Shown: one piece after another, positions 1 through 11,666 of the stretch
Layout of the letters: every line of letters begins with the position of its first letter
How positions within the stretch are numbered: position 1 is the stretch's first letter
Assembly (NCBI RefSeq): GCF_027596085.1
Contig: NC_072467.1
Coordinates: 2,963,361-3,027,360 of the forward strand
Direction: 5' to 3'
DNA from: Anoplopoma fimbria
Taxonomy: Eukaryota; Chordata; Actinopteri; Perciformes; Anoplopomatidae
DNA length: 64,000 bases
Translations under genes and position numbers: made by a program
Notes under the pieces: model-generated
What the model saw: only the letters and a program-made list of their open reading frames with translations
Databases searched by the model: none
Told to the model about the DNA's origin: nothing

Positions 1-2379
1 CATAAATCATAACATTCTTCAATTAATCAAGCTGTCAGCTTCTAGGTGAGAGGTCATGCATGGAAGAGACAGAGGTCATCGGTCTGGTGTGAAAGGGCCA
101 TGGTTGTGTGGCATCTCTTATTCTTGGGAAGTGTCAGTAGAGGAGCCAATGGAACAAAGGAGATATCAAAGTCCAAGGGACACGAGAAAGGGGGGTGGGG
201 GAGGCGGCTGGGGCAGCCACACCAGAGCCAGAGAAAAGAACCAGGGTGCGGAGCATAAAGCCAGTCAAATTGACCTGTCATTACATCAAGAGAGCTGTGC
301 CAAGCCGCTACATTATCACACTCACCATACCCTTTTAGATGACAGAGTTCCCGCAACTTACCAGGTTCCTGCGGCACTCCATTTGCATAATTAACAAGTC
401 ATTCATGTGTCATTAATTTGACTTCTATTCATTTGAAAGAGACTTCAGATTAAATAGCACACACTGTAACTGGTAATTTTAACTAAGTGTCAAATGATTA
501 TGACTCTAAAAACACAAAAGTCTTTTAACTAATGGATCTTCCCAAGACAAAGAATAAAGAAACACATGCAATCATTTGCACCAAACATTGCATTTGGGCA
601 CTTGCATGTCTGGCGTGTGCTTTTATAGCTTCAGGTTGACACAGATATGAGAATGCAGGTTTAACAATGGTGGCTTTACTGTAGCAATTGGTGGACTTCC
701 AAAATGCCCACTGGCAAAACTGGCCCTTTTCTTGCTTCAGTGAAGTTGTTGGCTCAATATAGTACAGTACAGACAAAGACAATTTGATGTTTTGGGATAA
801 TTTGGGACAGATCATTTCTTAAGTAGAAATGTCAGACTGTAAAAGTCCTTCAGTCAAAAAGTTACTTAAAATGGCAGTCAGCAAATCATACTTCAGCTAT
901 CACAAACAAAATGCTCATAATGGACGTAGAATGGACCCTATATGGTTTTATTTTGAAATATATAACAATGTGATTATTATTGACGATGCAATAACACATA
1001 AAAACTACTTTAATGCTTTAGCTGAATGAAGTACGGCGTTTAAAAAAAAATACTTAGATAGTTGGGTAGTTTCTAGTAAAGAAATACATCATAAACTCAT
1101 TCCATTCAGAAGTTCATTAAAGTACAATAGCTCCTTGTGAAATGTAGTGGAGTGGATGTATACAGTAGCATACAATGGAAAGACTCAAGTAAGCTACAAG
1201 TACTTAGTTCTTTCCACGCTGGTACCTAGAGAGTCAATAACTGTTGTGAGCTGGATTTAAACCTCTGAAATTGTGTGTGCATTATTTCCACCAGCTTCTA
1301 GACTTTTCCTACAATTAACTCTTTTCATAGACCCCTGTAGGCAACTCTGATATTTTACCTCTGTTACACTGTTGTTATACTTGTAGGTTATTATTGAAAA
1401 GTCTCAGATAAGCCTCAAAGATGGGGCATAGTGCATTTAGTTATCTGTGTTTTATATATCGACATTGAAACAATGCTCCCATGTGAATTTATGTAGCAAA
1501 TGTAAACTGATCATTTTCCAACTATGAAAATAACAAGCGCATCCTCTTTCCAACTCTGCAGCACATCATACATTTCTTCTGAACATGGAAATTATTCTTA
1601 ACATTACTTTCTCCCCCATTTGCCGCATGACTTTCAATAAAAGCATGCCATTTACAGATACTCACCAATCTTTTCTTGTCCTACATGTTTTAAAAGCAAG
1701 GTACAAGTACTTACCTAACACCCTTTTGCACGAGGTCAGTCATTTCTGATAATTACAACATCTGTAATTTCCTATCTTAATGCGCTATACATCCAGGTTG
1801 AACTTTACCAAGCTCGACATGTCAATCTGCTCTAAGTATTTCCCTTTGCATTAGCAAATTTGAATGACATTTAAGTCTCACAAACTTTACCAGTCTGTCA
1901 CTACCCACTCATCCACCTCCTTTGAATTTGCAATTGATTTTAGTCATTGATTACTAAGTGTTTGGAGGTGTAATGCAACTGTATATAGCCTTTTTTAAAT
2001 ATCTTTAAAGAGTACATGTTACCACTTAAGTCAATCATTGCTCTTCTGTTTAAATGGGGAAAAGAATGTGCTAAGATTTGAACACTTAAGGGAACACTTA
2101 TCATTAATTATGTAAAAAAGAGAAACTACTGCTTTTTTGTACTATAACACATGGTTTCGTATATGCCTCAGATCAGCACAGGTTTGTAATTTTTGAAAGA
2201 AAAAACAATGTGTATTGTAGTGTTTTATACATTTAAACCATGCAGGGCATTTATGAACCATTGCCAATAGGGCTTTTTAACAGTTTGATTAAATGCTTTA
2301 ATCAATCACAATCCTAGCCTGTTTATTAATCACTTTATCAAGCAGTTGATGCATTGCTGCTTTTAATGGACTCCATTTA

Positions 2380-2710
2380 TTTTGATTTCTCCTCTCTGCA
2401 TCTTATCGAAAGGGCTCTCCCAATCTGGACAGATAAAAAGGGGGATGCGAGAATTGCTGGCTGTAGTGGCGAAAGCTCAGACAAGCCAGTCCCTTAACTT
2501 CATTACGATCACTCTGCTCAGACTTAACCAATTTATTAGTGGCAATATGTGCCCTGAGCGATGGTTAGGTAGACCACATAGCTTAGCTCAGATAAACAGG
2601 CGCCCATTCATTTGTCTCCTCACCAGGCACTGCGGTGATGTATGATCCTAATAAGATTAATATCCCCTGGATTTATTCCCTCTTGGTCCCCACAGGCATC
2701 TTTTAATGTT
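2380..2710. promoter_or_regulatory. Candidate conserved non-coding element
   Basis: This block has balanced base composition and high complexity, and it lacks the A/T runs of its surroundings. It holds several GATAA and TTAT type motifs and homeodomain-like TTAAT/ATTAG cores, as vertebrate developmental enhancers often do. An 87-codon frame crosses it (2382-2645), but it matches no family I know. The call rests on texture only; I have no alignment. Confidence 0.25.
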
Positions 2711-4344
2711 ACTCCTCAATGATCTAAGACTGTTTCTCAACTTCTATGTTGTTAGAATTGAGAGTAGAAATAGAGCGGTTTAGATTCATACTTCAATCCA
2801 GACTGTATTTAACACTTCAGACGTAAATGTTTTATTGCACACAGACAAGGCAGCCTGTTCTTACACTTGAACTATGAATTAACATTCTTCCCTCCCATGA
2901 AGGGGCTGAAAACAAATTTCTAAAACAGAAGCTTTTCTCAAAATTGCATTTCAAGTTTCTGTTGTATTCAATAACGAATTAAAATAGTCATTGAACCTGT
3001 CATGTTCTGGTCAGAAATGACCACAATTAGCAAACAATCCATCTCCTTTTCAGCCCCCTCCCAGCCAACCCCAGCCATCACCCAATCACCACAGCCTCTG
3101 GTTTGGATTCACGCACAGACATTCTGTCTCATCCATATTTCCCCCTGTCTGCCCTTCAGCTTCTCCTCTTCTCTCTATTGTGCGCTAAAAAGCTATTGTC
3201 TGCATCATCTGAAACTCTGTACGCTGTTACGAGGCAGTGGTGAAAAACATGAGAGTGCACAGGTTTGGAACACTGAATAGAAAATTGTACTTAAGTGGTC
3301 TTCTCTTGCCCATCACCTCTACCCTCTACCCTCCTCCACATGAGAAGGGCTGCCGGGGTGGGCTGGAAGGGGAAGCCAGCAGGGCAATAGCAAACTTGAA
3401 AGCAGCCAACATTTGCAGCACTCTTGAAAAACAAGCATTTCACACCTGAAGCCTTTCATGCAGGGCCTCGAGGCATCCCCTTCAAGGCATTTAATTGGCT
3501 ATTGCTTCAGAGCTCGTTCAACGTGCCCATTATGGTGAGGCGACAAGCAGCCAAGTATGTCGAATGAAAAGGGTCCTTCTCCCAGATGGGCCTAGTGGTA
3601 TTAAAAACTGCCCGATCACTTCTTGCTGTTGACTGGCAGAGGTAATTCAGATGTTTGCACATCTACAAATACTTAAAATGAAAAGAAGTGAACTGGATAA
3701 GATTGAGAGAAAAAAATACAGACCTTCACAATTTCTTTCAAAACAGCACTCAGTCACAAAGATTTTTAGATGTAGAGATCATGCTGTGATACTGATGCAT
3801 GTGTGATATAAAGCAAAGCACATACAGCACAGCACTACCTTATTCTACATCAGATAGCTGCTGTAATAAATTACACTCAACTTCAGCTGTCCTGTTTATC
3901 AATGAAGACATTTGAACAAGCTGTGAAACATTTCCCCGGTTACTGTCAACTGGTGAAAACATAAAAAATACCCTGCAGCATGCCTCCACACATCAGACAC
4001 TTTGATCACTTACAGTTTTTGATATGAAGACATTTGTGGCTCCTCTAAACATATATTTCATGCTTTAATCTCAGCCCCGGGACGTAAGGCTCTAGGATAT
4101 GATGTTCCACTTTTGTTTGGCAGTTCTACCTCAAAGATATGGTCCTTTTCCTTCCTTGTGCCATCTGCCATCTGAAGTTTCACCCATATCAGCCTGAGGC
4201 ATTGGAGCCCACATTGGCAATGTTTTTGAGGGCACCCTGACTCCCCATGGATGGACAGCCTTGGGGGAACCAGATAAAGTAGGTGTTTAGTCTCTGGGCT
4301 GCTGATGAGGAAGGGATTGGCTTTGAGCTGGGTTGGGACTCATG

Positions 4345-4520
4345 GGAAATCTGGCGTGCAAACTAATTACGTTGTGCTGCCAAACTGCCTGTGATTACAA
4401 AATGGAGAGGCGGCGAAGGTGGAGCTTAGACTTTATCAATTGCCCTACTATTTCTTTTTTAAAAGAAAGCAGCTAAAGCTAATTACGAGATGTTCTTTTT
4501 GTAGAGTGAGTTGTTTTAAT
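4345..4520. promoter_or_regulatory. Candidate conserved non-coding element with TAATTA cores
   Basis: The block contains AACTAATTACG near 4360, GTGATTACAAAATGG near 4390 and GCTAATTACGAG near 4478. These are several homeodomain-type TAATTA/GATTA cores in about 150 bases of high-complexity sequence. It lacks repeats and coding potential. A developmental enhancer is plausible, but TAATTA is common in AT-rich DNA, so confidence is low. Confidence 0.25.
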
Positions 4521-4919
4521 TTTATAGCAATTGCAAGACAAAAATTGATGGATAGCTAAATGAACCAACATCAGAATCTTCAGATTTTAAAAGTTTTGTC
4601 ACCTGAAAAATCTGAATTCTCAGGATGGTTCAATAACAGCAAATATCTAATTACTTCTGCCATGTTTCCCCACCTGCCTGTCACACTTTTGGAGAAAGCC
4701 ACTTAAAAAACAGGTTAGTTCACAAATGATCTGCTATATTTGTATTAACGCCTCAGCTGGTGGCACAGACAGCCCCTGAAGATACGCACTGGGCAAATCA
4801 TTAAAGGAACAATCGGCTACTAGTTCACTCCCCTCATATAGAACACATCAGGCAATTTCAGGCCCAATATCTGATTATTTGTACACTATACTACTTGATA
4901 AATACTTTTTGATTTTTTT

Positions 4920-4937
4920 TGATTGATAAACGTTTAC
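4920..4937 (+). promoter_or_regulatory. Pbx/Hox-like TGATTGAT overlapping a forkhead-like near-palindrome
   Basis: TGATTGAT at 4920-4927 fits the Pbx-Hox type site. It overlaps ATAAACGTTTAC at 4926-4937, a near-palindrome made of two facing forkhead-type cores (ATAAACG and its partner CGTTTAC). The sequences are exact; binding is inference. The local T-run context reduces confidence. Confidence 0.25.
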
Positions 4938-5289
4938 TTAAGTTTCTAAAAAAAATTGCCTTTTTCTGACAGCATTGATTATCTTATTTAAAAATAATTA
5001 CTTTGCCAGCTACCGATTTAATCCTAAATTTAAAAGCAGAATTTCAGAATTCTTAGTGCCACTGAAACTTTTTTTTTTTGCAAACACTAGTCATCAAAAC
5101 CATCATGAAGAAAAAATATTTACAATGATTTTAACGTTCACAAGTGTGCAGATCCTTCATGGTGTGAATAGGTTAAGTTGAATATTTTTTGCAGCTAAGG
5201 AAAACTCTCCTTTTTAAAAAGTCGTGTGTTTTCAGAGCGCAGGTGGAAGGTTGCAATAAAGCAGAGCAAGGTTATTTCTGTTTTCTCCA

Positions 5290-5458
5290 TTATTTTTATT
5301 ACATTATGTGCCATTACATATGAATGTGCTTAGCAGATGTCTCAAAGCATTGAGACTTACATAACTTATATTCTAGCTCGTAACCCATTTATACAGTGGA
5401 GCATGTCACCAACTGAGATGAGGAACATGTTTCAAGGATGGAATGACAGCACACAATA
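5290..5458 (-). mobile_element. Old SINE/LINE-tail remnant, reverse orientation
   Basis: Read on the minus strand, the stretch resembles the 3' half of a very common teleost tRNA-type SINE. A TATAAATGGGTT-like segment is followed by a decayed version of the tail that normally reads like GACTTAC...GCTTTG..GCTAA.. and ends near CATTACAT. On the plus strand this shows as GTGCTTAGCAGATGTCTCAAA, GAGACTTACATAACTT and ACCCATTTATACAGTGGA. A decayed continuation runs to about 5458. The resemblance is from memory of the family. The same tail occurs in related LINEs, so SINE versus LINE origin is unresolved. The copy is diverged and inactive. Confidence 0.5.
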
Positions 5459-5737
5459 AAGCAATATCTTCCTTTAAAATAACTTATTCTTTCCTCCTCA
5501 CTCATTCACTCGCTCTTTTCTCCCAGATAGGGGACTTGGCTTCTTGTGGGTTAAAAGAAAGGAACTGATTTTATAAGGGAACTGTAGGCGCAGTCATGGA
5601 TCTAATCATCACGGGGGGATGCAGGTAACATCAGTCAGTGACATGGAGCAACATGATATCAGACACGGAATAGATCACTGTCTGTGTGGTATACATAGCA
5701 CCACTCTTACTGAGACCTCATCCTTCAAAGGGGCAAA

Positions 5738-5880
5738 CTGGTTGTGGTTAGGGAACTGAACTTGGAACAAGAGGGCTGCAGGTTCAATATCTCCAGTCAG
5801 ACACTGAGCAAGATACTTAACCTGAGCTGCCTCAATGAACATCCCAACTAATAAATAGATGGCATATAAAATGTCAGCAC
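5738..5880 (+). mobile_element. tRNA-derived SINE remnant
   Basis: GGTTAGGGAACTGAACTTGG followed by GAGGGCTGCAGGTTCAATATC is the tRNA-like head of a common fish SINE: an A-box-like segment near 5745, and a pol III B box degraded from GGTTCGANTCC to GGTTCAATATC at 5781-5791. Next come ACACTGAGCAAGATACTTAACCTGAGCTGC and a ATAAATAGATGGCATATAAA stretch, which match the usual body order of that family. The 3' end fades after about 5880. A minus-strand open frame through here (5675-5953) is an artefact of the element. The B-box changes suggest it no longer supports pol III transcription. Confidence 0.65.
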
Positions 5881-6199
5881 AGCGCCGGCAGATTGTAGCA
5901 CCGCAATAATAATACACCGCGTATGCTAGGACTCTGCATGTCACAACATACACAATCTAGAAGTTTATACAGCAGCATATGTTTCCTTAAATATGTGCAT
6001 AAAATACATTACTGATACTGGAATTAACACAGATTTTCAAGGGTTATTTACTGTCATCTCACTTCGTTATTTATGTTGTCTAATTTGTTTTATGTTTCAT
6101 CATTATTAATAGGTTTCATTCTTCCTTTGTTACTGAGACTGTTCGGTTATCATAAATTGGTTTAGCTTTTTTATTTCATCGTTTTGTCATATTTTGGGA

Positions 6200-6285
6200 T
6201 ATCTGTCTTGTTTTACTCTGTGAAGCACGTTGAGTTCTAAAATTAAATTGTATTATCATCTGTTATTGTTATTATCATGTGAATA
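6200..6285 (+). mobile_element. Probable retroposon 3' tail
   Basis: CTCTGTGAAGCACGTTGAG followed by A/T-rich sequence and a TTATTGTTATTATCAT end resembles the conserved 3' tail of a teleost LINE/SINE family that normally reads CTGTGAAGCACTTTGAG and is followed by a short microsatellite. The upstream 150 bases are AT-rich and not recognisably coding. The family name is uncertain. Confidence 0.4.
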
Positions 6286-6696
6286 CCTGTCTGATCATAG
6301 GTAAACCCTTGAGTAAGGTATAGTTTTTTTTCCAATACCTTGGATCTCAAGTTTCTGTCCAATGTTCGCTGCGCAAGGGGAAAAAAAATCAATAAACCAA
6401 CAGGACAACGAGTCTCAGAGGATTTCACTTTGGATTAAGAATAGAGAAAAAAGAACAGAATGCAATACAGAGATTGCATTATGACATTATTATCAAAATC
6501 CTCATTGATTACTGATGTGTAAAAATAAAAAGGTAATCCTACAAATAGTGATTGAATCGAAATCCAGCAGCTCAGTGTTCGACTGGGAATGATAGCCAAT
6601 GACATGACATTAAGCAACGTGAGACAAGGGGCAGTGGTTTAAGTGATCTGGCAGGCGGTACGATGCCCTCCTGTCAGGATCGATCAGTCCTGCTGA

Positions 6697-6719
6697 AATT
6701 TAGAGCAACACTCTAAATT
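6697..6719. repeat. Perfect inverted repeat, 9-bp stem and 5-base loop
   Basis: AATTTAGAG, loop CAACA, CTCTAAATT. The arms pair perfectly. It is too short for a microRNA precursor and has no T-run like a terminator; it may be a chance hairpin. Confidence 0.6.
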
Positions 6720-7279
6720 GGTCTTAATGGTGTGTTTCATCCTCCAGTCTCCTCCGCACATTGACAGGGAGCCAGTGTCCTTCATCACGCCGGGTTCCTG
6801 CCCTCCCTTTCAATCTGGGCATACCACTGATCCCTGCTCTCTGAGGAGAGGGAGCAAATCGGGCCGGGGGCACCCACAGCATCGAGTTGCTTACATCCCA
6901 GCTCAGATAGTCAGGGAGGTTCCCCTTTTAAAAAGGTGCTAAAATAGCATGTTAAATAAGCAGCAATTTTCTGATTTGATCAGAAATCCCCTTCTTGAGC
7001 ATGTGAATTATCAAATGGCATAGGAGAGCACTCAAACAGTCACCAATATGAACTAATGGTGTATATGGCAGTGGCTTCTGTCTCGATCTTTAACAGGGCA
7101 GACCCATAAAGGGGGAAAAAAAGAAAAAAAGCCCTCTATGCCCCTTTCCTACTCTGTTGGAAAGTAATCTGCTTACATCATTAGGCTAAGCTTGCTGAAA
7201 CAAATTACCAGATGTTGTGTTCCTTTTTCTATCGTCTTTTTGTCAGCATTTTAAAATACTCTCCGCCATTTTTCCTCAC

Positions 7280-7291
7280 TAGCGCCCCCTC
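7280..7291 (-). promoter_or_regulatory. Weak CTCF-like core
   Basis: On the minus strand the sequence reads AGGGGGCGCTA, the right half of the vertebrate CTCF motif. The left half (CCACC) is poorly matched (AGAGG). It sits in a locally C-rich stretch, so a chance match is likely. Confidence 0.2.
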
Positions 7292-8435
7292 CTCTCCAAC
7301 ACCTCTACACAATAAGGCCATTTGCAAATAACAATAATTGGAAAAAGAAAAGTCCCTCCCGCTATTCACAGCCCCTATCTGGTTCTGTTCGGTTCATTTT
7401 CGGGCAATCCAGTCAGACAGAGAAGAAGAAAATACAAGGAAAAAAGGGGATGAACTGAAGCAATTGAGGTCCCCCACCCGCGGTCACACTTGGTAGGGAT
7501 TTTTGAGGGTCTAGTTTAGCTTATCACATTATAACCCATTTAGAGATAAAGACATGTCCCAGTGCTTATTATAACTCTGTAGCATGCTGAGCATGCAAAC
7601 ACATATTTCAACCCGCCTCTCTTTTAGATATTTTTAAGAGCAGATGTAACGTTAACTCCAAAGTCCATAACGAAGTATTAGACAATGTTTGCTATGTCCT
7701 TGAAACACATTTAAATGATAATATTGATTTTTATGTTGCAATTCTCTATTATTTCTTAACATTATCAATGAAAAAATAATATTGTTTTAGTAAATCAGTA
7801 ATATAATTTGGTTTAAATATTTAGAATATAAAAAAAAAATCTAATAGTGCTAGGTTCTTCAAATATTCAATGAAAGATCAAAGTGGCCATCATTAATAAG
7901 ATACTGCTTGTCTTGATTCTATTTATAAACAATAATTATACTGTCATACATATTCACTAATTCTGTAAGAATTTTCTGGAAGTTATTATAATATTTCTAC
8001 AGCAAAACCAATATTGTCTTTTTCATGGATATTATTATTAGCTATGATATTCTGTTTAGATTTTAATTTTGTATTGCTTTGTTTTAATTCAAGTCTTTCT
8101 TTTTGGTATAAAATAATTATTCTGCCTTAACAAACTTTGTTTATTTACAATTATTAAAGTATATGCAAGCTTGTCATTTAGTCTAAACCGCTCCCTTTTC
8201 AGTGGCATTGATGGAAATCTGGGAGTTCCGTCTTCACAATACAACCTGGCTTTACACTATATGGGACTAAAAGAAAACGGTGTGCAACAAAGCCAAAATA
8301 CTGTGCGCCTGGCCCTGACCTTATTTCTTGACACATAAAAGAATACATAAACAGATATATACTTTCAATTCAAAATGCTTGTGTATATACCTCTTATCAA
8401 CCGCCTGGCAGCAATTGTGATTCATAGCAGTCATT

Positions 8436-8665
8436 TAAGTGATAATGCACTCATTCACTACACTAACAAACACATTCCTCCTGGTTATCAGCTTGACGGC
8501 GTCGTTGCAATGCTAGTCGCCAAACAGGAGGCAGAAATCTCAAGATGGTGTTGATTGATAAATTGACAGGTTAATTTTCGGATGGATAATGAGAGTAAGA
8601 CCCTGAAAGATGGTAGAGAGAAGTCTCTGGCCCTTTGCTCTACCTTGGATGCAGTGCCATCTATC
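8436..8665. promoter_or_regulatory. Candidate developmental enhancer with a Pbx/Hox and Meis motif cluster
   Basis: This is a high-complexity block in AT-rich surroundings. At 8552-8569 it contains TGATTGATAAATTGACAG: a Pbx-Hox type octamer (TGATTGAT, 8552-8559), four bases, then a Meis/Prep hexamer (TGACAG, 8564-8569), followed at 8571 by a TTAATT homeodomain core. Such arrangements occur in Hox/TALE-responsive vertebrate enhancers. The motif is seen directly; enhancer function is inferred. Confidence 0.4.
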
Positions 8666-11140
8666 TATTACTGGCAGAACCGCAACACGGAGCAGGTACA
8701 CTCAGGCCCTGCCAAATGTTTGTACCATCTAGGTTAAATGAGGTCTCAAGCTTCATATGTGTAAAGCCTTGTTATATTCCTTCATACACAATAACCACAG
8801 TTTCACAGAAATTAAGACTTTATTCAATTTGCACCATGGCTTGTAGATCTGTTATATAAATAACAATGGTTGATAAGATTTCAGGGGACATTTTAACATC
8901 TGATTCTGAATCAAAATATCATATTCATCTAATTTAATTCTAAAATAAAAAACAATCCTAATTTTAAAATATATTAAATAACAAAATGTATTGAGTTTGA
9001 CATGTTCCTAACAATTACCTAGCATTTACAAAAGTGCAACTTTCCCACATATATATTATAGTTGATCATTTCTGAACCTTTTTTTTGACATGTGTAACAT
9101 AATACCATAGATTATGATTTTAGACAATACTGTCATTTTTCATGGTTGCAATTAGCAAAATTGCATGTGAACAGTAAAAAAAATAAAACTAGACAATCCA
9201 ACTCTGTAGCTTAATTAGAGGGCAAACTGTTAGAATGGAAGAGAGGGTTTAACTAGAGGTTAGAAGGGTTTCTATATCTTACACACATTTCTACTGCTTG
9301 TCACGGCAATGTGCCACGTCTGCAAGCACTCTAATTAAGCCTCCACCACCGTTACTCTATAGCCATTCTCCATGATTCAGCATACAATGTAATGCTAATC
9401 AAATGCCACTATTTTACTTTCAGACCTAATGCCTATTATTTTTATCTTTTGTCTACTGTACCTATTAGTGAATTTGTGTGCATCTATATTTAATAAGGCA
9501 GAGATGTGTGGAATTTATTTGACATTGCAGGTTCAGGAAAAATCCTTCACCAACATATCAGGATGACGAGGACAAGAGAACCAGAATGACATTTTCTGAG
9601 TACAACCATGTCCCTCGTTGAATTTAAATAAAAGTGTATGAAAACTGAAAATCCTTGATCAAATTATAAAACCAGTTAACTTGAGATAAATTGTAACTGC
9701 TGTGACTGAATGCAACTATTTCTCTATATTGTAGTACAACAGGAAAGAAAGATGACCCAATTCTTTTTTCTATTGGCTCTTGTTTGTACTGAGGCTTCAA
9801 GAGACCCTGGTCTCTTTTGGATATGCCTCGATTGAATTTCCTGGCAACTCATTCTCTTTGCTGTGAGCCTAATAGTGAGGAAGTGGGAAGAAAAAAACAA
9901 ATGATTTTTAAATTTACCATTTATCTAATTAACTTTTTAAATTGTATTTTATAAATGGCACAAGTATTTATTATCCAGTTTTAGGGTAAAGTATGTTGTA
10001 TTAAACAATTCAGGGTTTTTTTCAGAACGTGATGTTTCCCTTTTATTTTACCCAAAATACATTTGAAATTATCTCTGGCCATGAAGCGAACACACAACGA
10101 GGGACAAATTACATGCAGCACAATAAACTCTCACTGTCTGTGTATGTACTTCAGTGAGGCAGCAGCGGCTCTGTTTAGTACAATGTTTGATGATATGACC
10201 ACGACCATGAAAGAGGACAACAGTGTTGCCATGGATGCAGAATCGAGAAAAAAAAACTTTTGGTTGTTCTGTGTAGGCTAGGTAGATAAAATCATAAACA
10301 TTTATTTTCCTCTTGATGTGATAACATGAAGAAGGAAAATCATGTGTAATTCCTAAAATATAGGGTCCAAACTCAATAACACTGTAGACTAAAAACACAG
10401 GTCTTGTCCATTGTGAAAACAAAGTTCACAACAATAAAGTACCTCACACTCTGCATTGAATTAATTTATAATGCAAAGAACGAATGCAAATCAAGTCAAA
10501 ACTAATTAAACACCAACAAAAGTATGAAAAGACCCAGAAAAAAACTGCAGAACAATTTGAAATTCAGGTATGCACATCTACAATACTGTCCAACAACCAA
10601 TTTCTCAAAGCACATTTTGTCCCGTATTGTTGAGATCGCATTCAATTGTGATGAGAAGAATTATGTCTTGAGGTGTCATTGAATTGCTGCTGATTACCAA
10701 TAACCACATGGTCACAACTAGGGGTGCCCCACTCCTTCCATTCATTTGAACAGTGTTCTGAGCTCTGACAGACACAGGAACGAAAGGAAGGGTGCAGAGG
10801 ACAAATCTTGGGGGATTCACCCCATCTGAGACTCCAAAGCACCCAGCAGCTTGATCCTGTGTCACTCTGAGGGCATGGCTTGGCTCTCCCTTGATTTGCC
10901 TTTGAAATCTAAACGTTTAATTGTGGTCAATGAAAAGGGTTCAAGCAAATGAATGGTTGAAGAATATGAGCGGAGGGAGGGGCTGTAAAATGAGTATACA
11001 TAAAAAGCAGGAGGGAGGAAAAAAAAAAATCAAGAGGGAATAATGAAATTAGGGATGGGGCGAGAGAGAAAGAGAAACCAAGGGCTGGAGAACTTGAAGC
11101 ACTGACCCCTATCGTCCATGGTGAAAAGCAAGAGATTAGA
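8666..11140. other. Non-coding DNA, no gene seen
   Basis: AT-rich unique-looking sequence. A 117-codon minus-strand frame at 10069-10422 and a 72-codon plus-strand frame over the same bases match no family and are treated as chance. 10990-11080 is purine-rich (AGGAGGGAGG, then an A10 run, then GAGAGAGAAAGAGAAACC). Confidence 0.55.
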
Positions 11141-11224
11141 GAGTGTTTCATGCTAATTTCCATGGAGATTTCTGTAATTTCTCAAAAATTGCTTCTTCCC
11201 GCTTTGATTTGTCCATACTGCCTG

Positions 11225-11236
11225 GCCCCCTGCTAG
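11225..11236 (-). promoter_or_regulatory. CTCF-like motif, one mismatch to the core
   Basis: The minus strand reads CTAGCAGGGGGC, against the vertebrate CTCF core CCASYAGRKGGC with one mismatch (T for C at position 2). It lies in a locally GC-richer block just before the C/T-rich region. Occupancy cannot be judged from sequence. Confidence 0.35.
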
Positions 11237-11344
11237 TGTTGTCGGGGTGGTCTGCTCTATCATGCCTCTGCTCTCGTGGGCCCCCCAATGGCCCCTCGCT
11301 GCGGCCAGCCGTCGTGAGATTACTGAAGCGGCGCTGACGTCTCT

Positions 11345-11666
11345 ATCAGCTCGCGCCACCGTCATGCCCTCTCCCAACCCCCCACCATCACTCGATCCCT
11401 TTCCCTCGGCCCTAGCTTCCTTTCTGCCCACCCACCATCAAACCCGCCCTCAGTGCAAACCCTCACAGATCTGTCAGATGATGGCTTCATTGGTTCGCGC
11501 TGCTCCCTGCAAACTTATACCAGTCTTTTTTACACTCCCTCATCCCGTCCTCTCATCCCTCCTAGAAACCTGCACCACAAGAAAAAAAAATCTCTATCCC
11601 CCTCCCATTGTAGACGGTTTCACCTTTTGCTATCCCTCAGCCTTCTCTCTCTCTGCCTCATCCTAG
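11345..11666 (+). other. Long C/T-rich tract ending in a splice-acceptor-like CCTAG
   Basis: About 320 bases are strongly C/T-biased on the plus strand (many CCCTC, TCTCTC and TTTCCC stretches). The tract ends with TCTCTCTCTGCCTCATCCTAG at 11646-11666, which looks like a polypyrimidine tract plus AG acceptor. Several CpGs lie at 11280-11370. The two overlapping open frames here (114 and 139 codons) are low-complexity Ser/Pro/Leu translations of the bias and not convincing proteins. The tract may be an intron end, a Y-tract or plain low-complexity DNA. Confidence 0.35.

Larger units (their letters stand above)
1..5289. other. Non-coding unique-looking DNA, no gene seen
   Basis: Stops are frequent in all six frames, and the short open frames here (all under about 115 codons) show no domain, signal peptide or codon pattern I recognise. 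The DNA is AT-rich with no long simple repeat. Two blocks stand out by texture and are listed separately as possible conserved non-coding elements. The rest could be intron or intergenic spacer; I see nothing more specific. Confidence 0.6.
6286..8435. other. Non-coding AT-rich DNA, no gene seen
   Basis: No supported coding region. 7640-8160 is particularly A/T-rich and low in complexity. 6750-6920 is locally GC-richer. Small features inside (a hairpin at 6697-6719 and a CTCF-like core at 7280-7291) are listed on their own. Confidence 0.55.

Noticed and set aside
381..388. Octamer ATTTGCAT next to TAATTA and AACAAG, considered as a POU/SOX site; others at 10485, 15090 and 57000
   Set aside because: The octamer occurs several times in the window, about as often as AT-rich chance predicts, and no block stands out around these copies.
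10069..10422. 117-codon minus-strand frame
   Set aside because: No recognisable family, and a second frame is open on the other strand over the same bases. Length is within chance for 64 kb.
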